64,000 nucleotides of DNA from Pseudomonas sp. UYIF39 (GCF_029963765.1 NZ_JALBYU010000001.1:248001-312000), one strand, 5' to 3'. Positions 35,239 through 43,627 are shown, numbered from the stretch's first letter. The notes: generated from the sequence alone by a model not told the origin. Program-made: numbers and translations.

Positions 35239-36597
35239 ATGGTTGTCACTCGTTTATTGGCTGTTTCCTGTCTGCTGACCGCCGCCGCGGTGAGCGCCGA
35301 ACCGCTGACGTATCACCTCACGGACCCCGCGCAGAAATACGTTATCGACGTGCTGTTTGCACAGCCGCCCACCCAGACTTTCGACAGCGCCCCTGCGCTG
35401 ATTACGTTGCGCGAAAGGACCGGCGGGCAAGTGCTGCAGCGTATCGAGTCAGCCGAAGCGTTCACGCTGTTCAAGCCAGGCCGCAAAGCTTCGGAATTCG
35501 ACCGCAACCTGGCGTATGCCGACCAAAGTCTGCTGTTGTTCGGCGATTTCAATTTCGACGGGCAGCAAGATCTTGCCGTACGCAATGGCAATGATGCGGG
35601 CTATGGCGGCCCTTCCTACGACATCTATCTGTTCGACCCCGAGAGCCCGACGCTCGTGTTGAACTCGTCCTTTTCCGCTCTGACCCGTGACGAAAATCTG
35701 GGCATGTTCGACATCGACCCGGTCACCAAGCGCTTGCATACCCAGTCCAAAAGCGGCTGCTGCTGGCGCCAGAGCGCGACCTGGCAAATACAGGACCACC
35801 GCCCTGTGAAGGTGGCCGAGAAAACAGAGGTGGTGCAAAAGCCGTCGCAAGCCAACCCGTTCATGCCTTATGGCTATGTGGATGTTACCAATCGTGAACT
35901 GAAATCCGGTCAGTGGACGGAGCATCGTCGCCTCGAGGGTCCCGTTGGTGAAGCGCCCGTCATGTTGCGCGGCACCCTCGATGACAAGATCCCCGTTGAG
36001 CTATGGTGGCAACTTCAGGGTGATGTCTACGTCGGGGAAGTTCGCTACAGCAAAACCGGCAACGGTAAACCGATCCGGCTGGTAGGCAATACCTACGAAG
36101 ATGGAGGAATCGTTCTGCGTGAACTGGACGACGACGGTCAGATGATCGGCAACTGGTTCGTCGAAAGCACGCCGAACGAGCAGGGCAGCCAGACCGGCAC
36201 GTGGATCAACGGCTCTCGTCGATTAAGCATCAATGTGAGGCCGACTGCGTTCAAGGTTGCCGCGCAAAAACTTGAGCCGGTAGCAGACAGTCAGCGAGAA
36301 GGGCGCTACCTCGTGAGCAATGTCCAGGATCGGCGTGTCGGCGAGTTGACCCTCAAAGTATTGCCGGGGATCGACAATGGCCCCGAGATGGCGGACATCA
36401 ACCTGAGCATTTTTCAGCTCAAGGATCCACCTGTTGAAGTCCATCATCAGTACCCATTGCTCGCCGGCAACCTCGTCATCGCACTGGACCCCCAGGGCGA
36501 TCCGCTGTTTCGCCTGCAGTTGCTCAACGGCGCCGCAGAAGTGACCGGTTTTGGTGAGTATCAGAAGTACAGCGCGGCTTACGTGAAACAACCCTAA
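35239..36597 (+). CDS. secreted XAC2610-like protein
   Basis: A 452-residue exported protein. The start at 35239 gives a clean signal peptide (VTRLLAVSCLLTAAAVSAEP). Residues 90-150 contain LLFGDFNFDGQQDLAVRNGN followed by a glycine-rich GYGGPSYDIYLF, a calcium-loop-like pattern I associate with the XAC2610 family, some members of which are periplasmic immunity proteins against secreted lysozyme-like toxins. A double cysteine occurs in SGCCWRQSATWQ. The C-terminal half is unrecognised beta-rich sequence. No toxin partner is adjacent. Family call is from motif memory. Confidence 0.7.
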   Translation: MVVTRLLAVSCLLTAAAVSAEPLTYHLTDPAQKYVIDVLFAQPPTQTFDSAPALITLRERTGGQVLQRIESAEAFTLFKPGRKASEFDRNLAYADQSLLLFGDFNFDGQQDLAVRNGNDAGYGGPSYDIYLFDPESPTLVLNSSFSALTRDENLGMFDIDPVTKRLHTQSKSGCCWRQSATWQIQDHRPVKVAEKTEVVQKPSQANPFMPYGYVDVTNRELKSGQWTEHRRLEGPVGEAPVMLRGTLDDKIPVELWWQLQGDVYVGEVRYSKTGNGKPIRLVGNTYEDGGIVLRELDDDGQMIGNWFVESTPNEQGSQTGTWINGSRRLSINVRPTAFKVAAQKLEPVADSQREGRYLVSNVQDRRVGELTLKVLPGIDNGPEMADINLSIFQLKDPPVEVHHQYPLLAGNLVIALDPQGDPLFRLQLLNGAAEVTGFGEYQKYSAAYVKQP

Positions 36598-36601
36598 TGT
36601 A

Positions 36602-36658
36602 GTCGTATTGACTTTTTGTAGGGTCGATATGACTACTGTTGAAAGTAGTCATATCGAC
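36602..36658 (+). promoter_or_regulatory. three GT-N7-AC enhancer sites (NorR-like)
   Basis: GTCGTATTGAC (36602-36612), GTCGATATGAC (36623-36633) and GTCATATCGAC (36648-36658) all fit GT-N7-AC, the core site of the nitric-oxide-responsive sigma-54 activator NorR, which uses three such sites in E. coli. The second and third form a perfect 15-bp inverted repeat (36623-36637 with 36644-36658). They lie upstream of a sigma-54-like promoter. Confidence 0.6.
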
Positions 36659-36676
36659 TTGTATGAATCCAACAGA

Positions 36677-36690
36677 TTGATATTTATCGG
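36677..36690 (+). promoter_or_regulatory. Anr/Dnr (FNR-type) box candidate
   Basis: TTGATATTTATCGG matches the consensus TTGAT-N4-ATCAA in eight of ten defined positions. It sits between the GT-N7-AC sites and the sigma-54-like promoter, pointing to control by low oxygen or nitrogen oxides. Confidence 0.45.
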
Positions 36691-36698
36691 TTTTTAAT

Positions 36699-36715
36699 CT
36701 GGCACGCGACTTGAT
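36699..36715 (+). promoter_or_regulatory. sigma-54-like promoter
   Basis: CTGGCACGCGACTTGAT carries the -24 element TGGCAC and a -12 element TTGAT with the exact GG-N10-G spacing; the expected C of the -12 GC is A. It ends 41 bases upstream of the PpyR-like start codon. Confidence 0.6.
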
Positions 36716-36756
36716 ACATCCAACGTACAACTGATCTCATTCAGGAGTACGGAAAA

Positions 36757-37005
36757 ATGTTCGAGTTCTTCAGCAATCCTCAGAATGTTCTGCACCTGTC
36801 GAGCCGGGTACTTGGTGCCGGTCTCGCGCTGCTGGTGGCGGGTGTCTATGGCGCTTATCTCTACGACGGTCATTTGCCGATCGTGGTGCTGGTGTCAATG
36901 CATGCGATGACCATCATCGGGCCGACCTTGCTCAAGATCGGCTATGTGATGCGGCTTTTGGCGCAGCATCGGCTGGGTAAAAATCTGGTCGGCGCTGTGG
37001 CCTGA
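36757..37005 (+). CDS. ppyR: small membrane protein, PpyR-like
   Basis: An 82-residue protein with two membrane helices (about 17-37 and 43-63), preceded by AGGAG. Features such as MFEFFSNPQNVLHLSSRVLG, AYLYDGHLP and GPTLLKIGYVMRLLAQHRL match my memory of PpyR (PA2663), a small membrane protein linked to psl and pyoverdine expression. In P. aeruginosa that gene neighbours the flavohaemoglobin gene fhp. The upstream region here carries NorR-type and sigma-54-type signals, which fits a nitric-oxide-regulated gene. No fhp or norR/fhpR gene is present in this window. Confidence 0.65.
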   Translation: MFEFFSNPQNVLHLSSRVLGAGLALLVAGVYGAYLYDGHLPIVVLVSMHAMTIIGPTLLKIGYVMRLLAQHRLGKNLVGAVA

Positions 37006-37015
37006 CGGCGACGGT

Positions 37016-37936
37016 TCAGCGACGGCCCAAGCCTCCTTTTTCAACGATCCAGCGGGTGGCCAAATCAATAAAGGCCCGTAGTTTCGGCTGTGTCTGAGTG
37101 CGGCTGGGAAAGTACAGGTACAACGCCGAACTGAGTGGCACAAAGGGTTGCAGCACCCGCTCCAGGCGTCCATCCGCCAACTCGTCAGCAATCTCCAGGT
37201 CACAGGCATAGGCCAGACCCGAACCGCTGCGTGCGGCCGCCACCAACAACCGGCGGTCATTGACGATCACGCCGCCCTCGACGCCCACGGTGAAGTCCCG
37301 GCCCTCGCGGCGAAACTCCCAGCGATGCGCGCTGCCGGAGGTCGAGAAGCGAAAGCCGATGCATTCGTGTCGGGTCAGGTCTTCCGGGATGACTGGTTTT
37401 CCCGCCTTGGCGAAGTACGCCGGGGAGCCCACCACCGACCATTGCAGGTCAGGTGTCAGGCGCACCGCGATCATGTCTTTTTCAATCGACTCTCCCAGGC
37501 GAATCCCGGCATCGAAGCCGCCGGCCATCAGGTCGACCGTAGCGTCGTCCAGGGAAATATCGAGCGTGACTTGCGGGTACGCCTCGCGGAACAGTGGAAT
37601 CAGTGGCTCCATCAACAAGGCCCCGGACAATCGCGGTGCCGTGAGTCGAAGCGTGCCCATGGGCTGATCGCGGAAACCACTGAGCACCGCCAGGGCTTCA
37701 TCGATTTCACTGGCCGCCGGACGCAAGCGGGCAAACAGACTGGCGCCGGCTTCAGTCAGTGCCACTCGGCGCGTGGTGCGCTGAAACAGCAGCACGCCGG
37801 TGCGGCGTTCCAGCAGTTTTATCGCATGGCTGACGGCGGTGGGCGTAACGGCTAGCCGAGTCGCGGCCAAGGTGAAACTTTTGTGCTCGGCGACAGCGAG
37901 AAACTCGGTCAAACCGTCGAAAGGGTCGTGATTCAT
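37016..37936 (-). CDS. LysR family transcriptional regulator
   Basis: A 306-residue LysR regulator. The helix-turn-helix contains FLAVAEHKSFTLAATRLAVT and PTAVSHAIKLLERRTGVLLF, and the effector domain includes LRLTAPRLSGALLMEPLIPL and FDAGIRLGESIEKDMIAVRL. The ATG at 37936 is chosen; upstream in-frame residues do not resemble the family. It is divergent from an SDR gene starting at 38051, the common arrangement in which the regulator controls its neighbour. Confidence 0.9.
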   Translation of the reverse strand: MNHDPFDGLTEFLAVAEHKSFTLAATRLAVTPTAVSHAIKLLERRTGVLLFQRTTRRVALTEAGASLFARLRPAASEIDEALAVLSGFRDQPMGTLRLTAPRLSGALLMEPLIPLFREAYPQVTLDISLDDATVDLMAGGFDAGIRLGESIEKDMIAVRLTPDLQWSVVGSPAYFAKAGKPVIPEDLTRHECIGFRFSTSGSAHRWEFRREGRDFTVGVEGGVIVNDRRLLVAAARSGSGLAYACDLEIADELADGRLERVLQPFVPLSSALYLYFPSRTQTQPKLRAFIDLATRWIVEKGGLGRR

Positions 37937-38050
37937 ATCGGCGCCATTATGAAAGAGCATTTCATAGTGCTTGTAACATGAGGGCATTTTTCCGACCAAT
38001 GTTCCTGCGTACCTTGTGCCTACCCCAACTGCCTACAAGGATTCGCGATC

Positions 38051-38896
38051 ATGACCACTTCCCAAAACTTCAAACGTGTCTGGCTCATCACCGGCGCTTC
38101 TCGCGGTATCGGCGCCAAGATCGCTGCCGCCGCGCTGGCCAATGGTGACGCCGTGGTCGCCACCGCCCGTGACGTCAGTAGCATCACCCAACGTTTTGGC
38201 GAGCAGCCAGGTTTGCTTGCCGCCACCCTTGATGTGACCAACGAAGCCCAGGGCATCGCGGTCGCCAAGACGGCCATCGACCACTTCGGGCGCATCGACG
38301 TGCTGGTCAACAATGCCGGTTTCGGCGTGCTCGGCGCGGTGGAAGAAGCCAGCGCCGATGAAGTGCGACGCGTGTACGAAACCAACGTCTTCGGCTTGCT
38401 GAATGTCACGCGCGCCGTCCTGCCGCACATGCGCGCCGCTCGCCGTGGACATGTGATCAATGTCTCCTCCGTGGGCGGCTACAGGTCGGGGCCGGGCTTC
38501 GGCGTCTACTGCTCGACCAAATTTGCCGTCGAAGGCTTGAGCGAGGCGCTGCACGCCGAGTTGGCACCGCTGGGCATCAATGTGACCATTGTCGAGCCGG
38601 GTTACTTCCGTACCGAATTCCTCGAAGGTAATTCGCTGGTCGAATCCCCGGCTTCGATTGCCGACTACGACAGCACGGCTGGTGAGGTACGCAAAATTGC
38701 CAAGGCTGTAACCCTGAATCAGCCTGGCGATCCGGACAAGCTCGCCCAGGCCATGATCACCCTCGTGGACGCGGAAAAGGCCCCGCTGCGCTTACCGCTG
38801 GGCAGCGACTGTGTCGCGGCGATCGAAGCCAAGAACACCTTCGTCGCTGACGAGTTGCAGACGTGGCGTGAGTTGTCGGTGTCCACCGACTTCTAA
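38051..38896 (+). CDS. SDR family oxidoreductase
   Basis: A 281-residue short-chain dehydrogenase. It shows the cofactor motif ITGASRGIGAKIAAAAL, the NNAGFGVLGAVEEAS segment, the catalytic serine in INVSSVGGYRSGPGFG and the Tyr-x3-Lys motif in YCSTKFAVEGLSEALHAEL. The longer C-terminus (about 190-280) is typical of SDR proteins annotated as oxidoreductase/NAD-dependent epimerase-like. AAGG precedes the start. Probably regulated by the divergent LysR protein. Substrate unknown. Confidence 0.9.
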   Translation: MTTSQNFKRVWLITGASRGIGAKIAAAALANGDAVVATARDVSSITQRFGEQPGLLAATLDVTNEAQGIAVAKTAIDHFGRIDVLVNNAGFGVLGAVEEASADEVRRVYETNVFGLLNVTRAVLPHMRAARRGHVINVSSVGGYRSGPGFGVYCSTKFAVEGLSEALHAELAPLGINVTIVEPGYFRTEFLEGNSLVESPASIADYDSTAGEVRKIAKAVTLNQPGDPDKLAQAMITLVDAEKAPLRLPLGSDCVAAIEAKNTFVADELQTWRELSVSTDF

Positions 38897-39218
38897 GCCC
38901 CCAACCGCGCCATGTAGCAGCTGCCGAGCAGCGCGAGGCTGCGTTCGGCGACGAAGTCGTCGTGAAGTCAGGCTATGCGGTGTGCCAGGAAAACCGCGTT
39001 CGCAGGGTTTACGACGACTTCGTCGCCGAACGCAGCCTCGCGGGCTCGGCAGCTGCTACAAAGCGATCCTGATCTCCTTCATCGTGTGACCGGTGGTCGA
39101 TGAACCGGTCTCGCTCGGCAATTTGCGCTTAGCTGAAGGGATAACCCGAGGCGCGCGTAGGCTCTGCACCGTCACAGCGACGCCCCTTCAGAACACCGTG
39201 AGTCTGAGGACATTCGCA
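38897..39218. other. intergenic region with long inverted repeat
   Basis: A 322-base gap. Positions 38914-39059 are a long inverted repeat described separately. The remaining 159 bases before the iron-sulfur subunit gene hold no gene and must contain its promoter; no confident -35/-10 pair was found. Confidence 0.5.
38914..39059. repeat. long inverted repeat, second REP-like family
   Basis: Arms of about 49 bases at 38914-38963 and 39011-39059 (starting GTAGCAGCTGCCGAGC and ending GGCTCGGCAGCTGCTAC) match except for two or three positions. They enclose a spacer of about 47 bases. The sequence differs from the GTGGGAGCGAGCTTGCTCGC type found elsewhere in the window but begins like other Pseudomonas REP elements (GTAGCAGCTGCC). 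Confidence 0.85.
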
Positions 39219-39674
39219 ATGCTGACCCTCAACATCAATGGCAAGGACCAGGCGCTGGATGTCCCCGCAGACATGCCGCTCCTGTGGGTCCTGCGCGATG
39301 TCGCGCACCTGACCGGCACCAAATTCGGTTGCGGCATCGCCCAGTGCGGCGCCTGCACCGTGCATGTCGATGGCGCGCCACTACGTTCGTGCATCACGCC
39401 CGCCACAGCGGTGGCCCACGGGCAAAAAATTCTCACCATCGAAGGCCTGTCCACCGACGGTTCGCACCCGGTGCAACAAGCCTGGGCCGAACTCGATGTG
39501 GTGCAGTGCGGTTACTGCCAGTCCGGGCAGATCATGTCGGCCGCCGCGTTGCTGGCGAAAATTCCCAAGCCCACCGACAGCGACATCGATCAGGCGCTCT
39601 CCGGCAACATCTGCCGTTGCGGCACCTACCCACGGATCCGCGCAGCGGTCAAACGCGCCGCCGAGATCGGTTGA
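39219..39674 (+). CDS. iorA: [2Fe-2S] subunit of isoquinoline 1-oxidoreductase-type hydroxylase
   Basis: A 151-residue iron-sulfur subunit of a xanthine-dehydrogenase-family hydroxylase. The plant-type cluster cysteines are in [16 protein letters not shown] and the second cluster in [11 protein letters not shown] and [12 protein letters not shown]. The start at 39219 has TGAGGA upstream and gives the normal family start [13 protein letters not shown]. It is followed after 25 bases by the molybdenum subunit. It passes electrons from the Mo site; the cytochrome downstream is the likely acceptor. Confidence 0.92.
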   Translation: MLTLNINGKDQALDVPADMPLLWVLRDVAHLTGTKFGCGIAQCGACTVHVDGAPLRSCITPATAVAHGQKILTIEGLSTDGSHPVQQAWAELDVVQCGYCQSGQIMSAAALLAKIPKPTDSDIDQALSGNICRCGTYPRIRAAVKRAAEIG

Positions 39675-39699
39675 TGCCACGTTGACGGGAGTCCGAGCA

Positions 39700-41868
39700 A
39701 TGAACAGCCTCAATCCTCTGTCACGCCGCGGTTTCCTCAAGGGCAGCGCGGTGCTGGGCGGTGGTCTGGTGGTGGCGTTTGTCATCCCCGGTGCCCATCG
39801 CTTTGCCGTCGGCGCCGAGAATCAAGGCAATGTTTTCGCGCCCAATGCGTTTTTACGTATCGGCAATGACAACAGCGTCACCATGCTGCTCGGCCATTCC
39901 GAAATGGGCCAAGGCATCTGGACCGGCCTGACCATGTTGATCGCCGAAGAACTGGACGCCGACTGGTCGAAGATTCGCGTCGAACATGCACCGGCTTCGG
40001 CCGCCGAGTATGGCCTGGCCGGGTTTGGCGGGATGCAAATTACCGGCGGTTCGACCTCGACCTGGATGGAGTTCGACCGCTACCGTCAGGCCGGTGCAGC
40101 CGCACGTTTGATGTTGATCGACGCGGCGGCCAAGCGTTTCAACGTTGCGCCCTCCGAAATTCGCACCGAATCGGGTGTGGTGATTGCCGGCGACCAGCGC
40201 GCCACCTACGGCGAACTGGCCGATGACGCCGGCAAGCTGCCGGTGCCGGATCCAGCGTCGATCAAGCTCAAGGAGTCCAAGGACTGGAAAATCATCGGCA
40301 AACCGACCAAGCGCCTGGACACCCCGGAGAAAATCACCGGCCGCGCCAAGTTCGGCATGGACGTGCAGTTCGACGGGCTGATGACGGCCATGGTCGCGCG
40401 CTCGCCGGTGTTCGGTGGCAGCGTCAAATCTTTCGAAGGCGCCGAAGCGCTGGCGATTCCGGGCGTGCACAAAGTGGTGCAGGTGCCCACCGGGGTGGCG
40501 GTGATTGCCGAGCATTACTGGGCGGCGAAACTGGGGCGCGATGCGTTGAAGATTGATTGGGACCTGGGGCCGAACACCGGGCTCGACAGTCAGACGCTGC
40601 TGGAAAGCTTCCGCAAACTCGCCGCCACCCCTGGCACGTCGGCCAGTCAGGCCGGTGATGTCGCGGCGGGTCTGAGGAAAGCGGCGAAGACCATCGATGT
40701 CGAATACAGCGTGCCATACCTGGCCCACGCGCCGATGGAGCCGCTCAACTGCACCGTGAAAATCACCCAGTACAAATGTGAAATCTGGACCGGCACCCAG
40801 TTCCAGACGCTGGATCAAATGGTCGCCGGGAAAATCACCGGGCTCAAACCTGAGCAGGTGGAGATTCACACCGAGTTTCTGGGTGGCGGTTTTGGGCGCC
40901 GGGCCAATCCGACCTCGGACTTTGTCGCTGAAGCCGTGGAAGTCGCCAAGGCAGCGGACGCGCCGGTGAAAACCGTCTGGTCCCGGGAGGACGACATTCG
41001 CGGTGGCTACTACCGCTCGGCGTTCCTCCATCAGGCCCGCATCGGCCTCGATGCCGGTGGCCTGCCGATCGCCTGGAAGCATGTGATGGTCGGGCAGTCG
41101 ATCATGGCGGGCACGTCATTTGAGGCGACCATGGTCAAGAATGGCATCGACAAGACCTCTGTCGAAGGGGTCGCCGACAGTCCGTACCTTGAGGGGTTGG
41201 CGAATCACCAGGTGGAGCTGCATTCTCCGCAAACCGGCATCCGCGTGCTCTGGCTGCGTTCGGTGGGGCACACCCACACCGCGTTCGTGATGGAGTCGCT
41301 GATCGACGAACTGGCAGAGGCGGCCGGCAAGGATCCGGTCGAGTACCGACGAACCTTGCTCAAGGACCATCCGCGGCATCTTGGCGTGCTGAACCTGGCC
41401 GTCGAGAAAGCCAACTGGAAGGCGCCACTGCCGGACGGCCATGCGTTGGGTGTCGCGGTGCATGAGTCTTTCGGCAGCTATGTCGCCCAAGTGGCGGAGG
41501 TGTCCCAGGACAACCTGGCGATCCGCGTCCATCGGGTGGTGTGTGCGGTGGATTGCGGCATTGCGGTCAACCCGATGAGCATCGCGGCGCAAATGGAATC
41601 GGCCATCACCTTCGGCCTCGGATTTACCTTGCACAGCAAACTGACCTTCAAGAACGGGCAAGTGGTGCAGTCCAATTACCACGACTATCAAGTGCTGCGG
41701 CTCAACGAAATGCCGGTGGTGGAGGTGCATATCGTGCCCAGCAGCGACAAACCCGGCGGCATCGGCGAGGCCGGTGTGCCGCCCACGGCTCCGGCAGTGG
41801 CCAACGCGGTGTTCGCCCTGACCGGCCAACGCCTGCGGGAACTGCCGCTGCAACTGTCGGGGGTGTGA
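39700..41868 (+). CDS. iorB: molybdopterin-binding subunit of isoquinoline 1-oxidoreductase type
   Basis: A 722-residue molybdenum hydroxylase large subunit. A Tat-type signal (SRRGFLKGSAVLGGGLVVAF) indicates periplasmic export as a folded complex. Mo-site segments include LGHSEMGQGIWTGLTMLIAE, EFLGGGFGRRANP and GIGEAGVPPTAPAVANAVF, the last with the catalytic glutamate. GGGAG supports the start. The true substrate could be an aldehyde or N-heterocycle. No XdhC-like maturation factor is encoded nearby. The cytochrome gene begins one base after its stop codon. Confidence 0.92.
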   Translation: MNSLNPLSRRGFLKGSAVLGGGLVVAFVIPGAHRFAVGAENQGNVFAPNAFLRIGNDNSVTMLLGHSEMGQGIWTGLTMLIAEELDADWSKIRVEHAPASAAEYGLAGFGGMQITGGSTSTWMEFDRYRQAGAAARLMLIDAAAKRFNVAPSEIRTESGVVIAGDQRATYGELADDAGKLPVPDPASIKLKESKDWKIIGKPTKRLDTPEKITGRAKFGMDVQFDGLMTAMVARSPVFGGSVKSFEGAEALAIPGVHKVVQVPTGVAVIAEHYWAAKLGRDALKIDWDLGPNTGLDSQTLLESFRKLAATPGTSASQAGDVAAGLRKAAKTIDVEYSVPYLAHAPMEPLNCTVKITQYKCEIWTGTQFQTLDQMVAGKITGLKPEQVEIHTEFLGGGFGRRANPTSDFVAEAVEVAKAADAPVKTVWSREDDIRGGYYRSAFLHQARIGLDAGGLPIAWKHVMVGQSIMAGTSFEATMVKNGIDKTSVEGVADSPYLEGLANHQVELHSPQTGIRVLWLRSVGHTHTAFVMESLIDELAEAAGKDPVEYRRTLLKDHPRHLGVLNLAVEKANWKAPLPDGHALGVAVHESFGSYVAQVAEVSQDNLAIRVHRVVCAVDCGIAVNPMSIAAQMESAITFGLGFTLHSKLTFKNGQVVQSNYHDYQVLRLNEMPVVEVHIVPSSDKPGGIGEAGVPPTAPAVANAVFALTGQRLRELPLQLSGV

Positions 41869-41869
41869 G

Positions 41870-42448
41870 ATGAGACGACATCTGATTCTTGACGCAGTGG
41901 TGTTGATCGGTCTGATCGGCTACGCCGAGCAACTGTTTGCTGACGATAAGGAAGCCATCAAGGCGTTCGATACGGTCCAAAAGGTCTTCCAGAGCCCGCG
42001 CTGCCAGAATTGCCATATCCCCGGTGATTCGCCGCTGCAGTTCGACGCAGGGATTCCCCACGCAATGAACGTCGTGCGGGGCATGGACGGCAAGGGTGCC
42101 GCGGGTTTGCCCTGCGCTACCTGCCACGCCGAGAGCAATCCGCCGGCCAGTTACGGCGCTCACGCACCGCCAGGGGCGCCGCACTGGAGCTTGCCGCCAG
42201 CCGCGCACAAAATGGCCTGGATCGGTCTGCCGGCCGACCAGTTGTGCGCAATGATCAAGGACCGTTCCAGCAACGGTGACCGCGATTTCGCCGCGCTGAT
42301 CAAGCATGTCAGCGACGACAAATTGGTGCTTTGGGGCTGGAATCCGGGTCAGGGAAGGGCGCCCGTGCCGGTCCCACACGACATTTTCGTCACCCAGTTC
42401 AAGCGCTGGGCAGACGCGGGAGGGCCATGTCCGGTAGTGGGTAGCTGA
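41870..42448 (+). CDS. two-haem c-type cytochrome partner of molybdo-hydroxylase
   Basis: A 192-residue protein with an N-terminal signal-like hydrophobic segment (ILDAVVLIGLIGYAEQLFAD) and two haem-binding motifs, CQNCH and CATCH. It starts one base after the large-subunit stop, so translation is coupled and it very probably accepts electrons from the iorAB complex in the periplasm. In the iorAB type the cytochrome is a separate gene, unlike NicB-like enzymes where it is fused. Further His/Met ligands were not assigned. Confidence 0.85.
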   Translation: MRRHLILDAVVLIGLIGYAEQLFADDKEAIKAFDTVQKVFQSPRCQNCHIPGDSPLQFDAGIPHAMNVVRGMDGKGAAGLPCATCHAESNPPASYGAHAPPGAPHWSLPPAAHKMAWIGLPADQLCAMIKDRSSNGDRDFAALIKHVSDDKLVLWGWNPGQGRAPVPVPHDIFVTQFKRWADAGGPCPVVGS

Positions 42449-42522
42449 CCGGCGGTCCGTTAACAGGGAGTCAAACCGGGTATGGACGACTCTAAGAAAT
42501 ATACCCGCCAATGGAGTGAGTA

Positions 42523-43122
42523 ATGCTGATACCAGGCAAACCGGTAAAACCAGGCGCATGCGCCAACCTGTTGCGCACGCCACTGCAGGAGCGCGAGCTG
42601 CTGCGTGACCTGGCCCGCAAGGCCGAGGAGGAGTTGATGGGCGTGCAGATGGCGAGCATGGACGAGTTGACGCTGCTCTCCAACCGACACGGTTTTACAG
42701 CGCTGGCCCAACAAGGGCTGGGTGTCTGCCACCAGCTGAAAAAGCCAGCAACGCTGCTGCTTTTCAATATTGATGACTTCAAACACATCAACTATCTCTA
42801 TGGTCGTGCCGAGGGCGACAACGCTTTGAAAACCTTCGCTGATGTGCTGCGCATTGCCTTTCGCGAGAGCGATGTGATCGGCCGGTTGGGCAGTGACAAA
42901 TTCGTCGCGTTGCTGACCGGCTCAAGCGTTGTGGAAATACCCGCGATCAGGGCGCGACTCGAAGAAATACTCGAAGAGCGCAATGCCACAGTGCATCGCG
43001 GTTATGACATCCGCTTCAGCATCGGACAGATCGAGTGCAACCCTCAGCTTCCCGGTTCAATCGAGGAGCTGCTGACACAGGCCGATGCGTTCACTTGGCA
43101 AACAGCTGAGACACATCCTTGA
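42523..43122 (+). CDS. GGDEF-domain protein with degenerate active site
   Basis: A 199-residue cytoplasmic protein. A short N-terminal helix ([15 protein letters not shown]) leads into a GGDEF-fold domain with [20 protein letters not shown] and [20 protein letters not shown]. The signature loop reads GRLGSDKF, where GGDEF would be expected. Replacement of the catalytic Glu by Lys should abolish diguanylate cyclase activity. GGAG precedes the ATG. No I-site (RxxD) is obvious. The end overlaps the convergent VOC gene by 32 bases. Confidence 0.85.
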   Translation: MLIPGKPVKPGACANLLRTPLQERELLRDLARKAEEELMGVQMASMDELTLLSNRHGFTALAQQGLGVCHQLKKPATLLLFNIDDFKHINYLYGRAEGDNALKTFADVLRIAFRESDVIGRLGSDKFVALLTGSSVVEIPAIRARLEEILEERNATVHRGYDIRFSIGQIECNPQLPGSIEELLTQADAFTWQTAETHP

Positions 43123-43516
43123 ATGCCTTGAACTCAAGCGCGTTGCCGCATGGATCGAAGAGAAACATCGTGGCTTGCTCACCCACCAATCCCTGAAAGC
43201 GAATGCCCGGTTCAATCACGAATCGGGTATCGAGGGCTTTCAACCGTTCGGCCAAAGCCTCCCATTCGTTCATCCCCAACACCACGCCGAAATGCGGCAC
43301 CGGCACGTCATGACCGTCAACGGCATTGGTGTGCGCGGCTTCTTGTGAAGCGTTTTTCGGCGCCAGGTGAATGACCAGCTGATGGCCGAAGAAGTTGAAA
43401 TCGACCCAATGATCGCTTGAGCGACCTTCTTCCAGGCCGAACACTTCGCCATAAAAATTCCGCGCGGCAGTCAGGTCGTAGACCGGGATGGCCAAGTGAA
43501 AAGGGAAGAGTTGCAT
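43091..43516 (-). CDS. VOC family (glyoxalase-like) protein
   Basis: A 141-residue vicinal-oxygen-chelate protein. It starts [20 protein letters not shown], with the metal-binding His in PFHLAIPV, and continues [31 protein letters not shown] and [18 protein letters not shown], the last with the terminal Glu ligand. GAGG supports the start. It is divergent from a LysR gene, which probably regulates it. It could act in thiol or aromatic metabolism; substrate unknown. Confidence 0.9.
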   Translation of the reverse strand: MQLFPFHLAIPVYDLTAARNFYGEVFGLEEGRSSDHWVDFNFFGHQLVIHLAPKNASQEAAHTNAVDGHDVPVPHFGVVLGMNEWEALAERLKALDTRFVIEPGIRFQGLVGEQATMFLFDPCGNALEFKAFKDVSQLFAK

Positions 43517-43580
43517 CGGATGTACCTCGGTTGTGTGGATTCGGATTGAGTTTAGCCCTGTGCTTTTTGATTAAAAGACG

Positions 43581-43607
43581 ATAATTTTTGCAACGAGCTC
43601 AAATTAT
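43581..43607. promoter_or_regulatory. LysR-type operator candidate
   Basis: ATAATTT (43581-43587) and AAATTAT (43601-43607) are perfect complements with 13 bases between them. They lie between the divergent VOC and LysR genes, 20 bases before the LysR start, where LysR regulators usually bind and self-regulate. Confidence 0.4.
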
Positions 43608-43627
43608 TTCGATCAATTGAGAAGGCC

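Noticed and set aside
36623..36658. The inverted repeat read as a terminator of the XAC2610-like gene
   Set aside because: The stem is AT-rich and no T tract follows on the plus strand; its three GT-N7-AC units and position upstream of a sigma-54-like promoter fit an enhancer better.
38914..39059. Long inverted repeat as a CRISPR or tRNA-like element
   Set aside because: There are only two inverted arms, no spaced direct repeats and no cloverleaf; it is a REP-type inverted pair.
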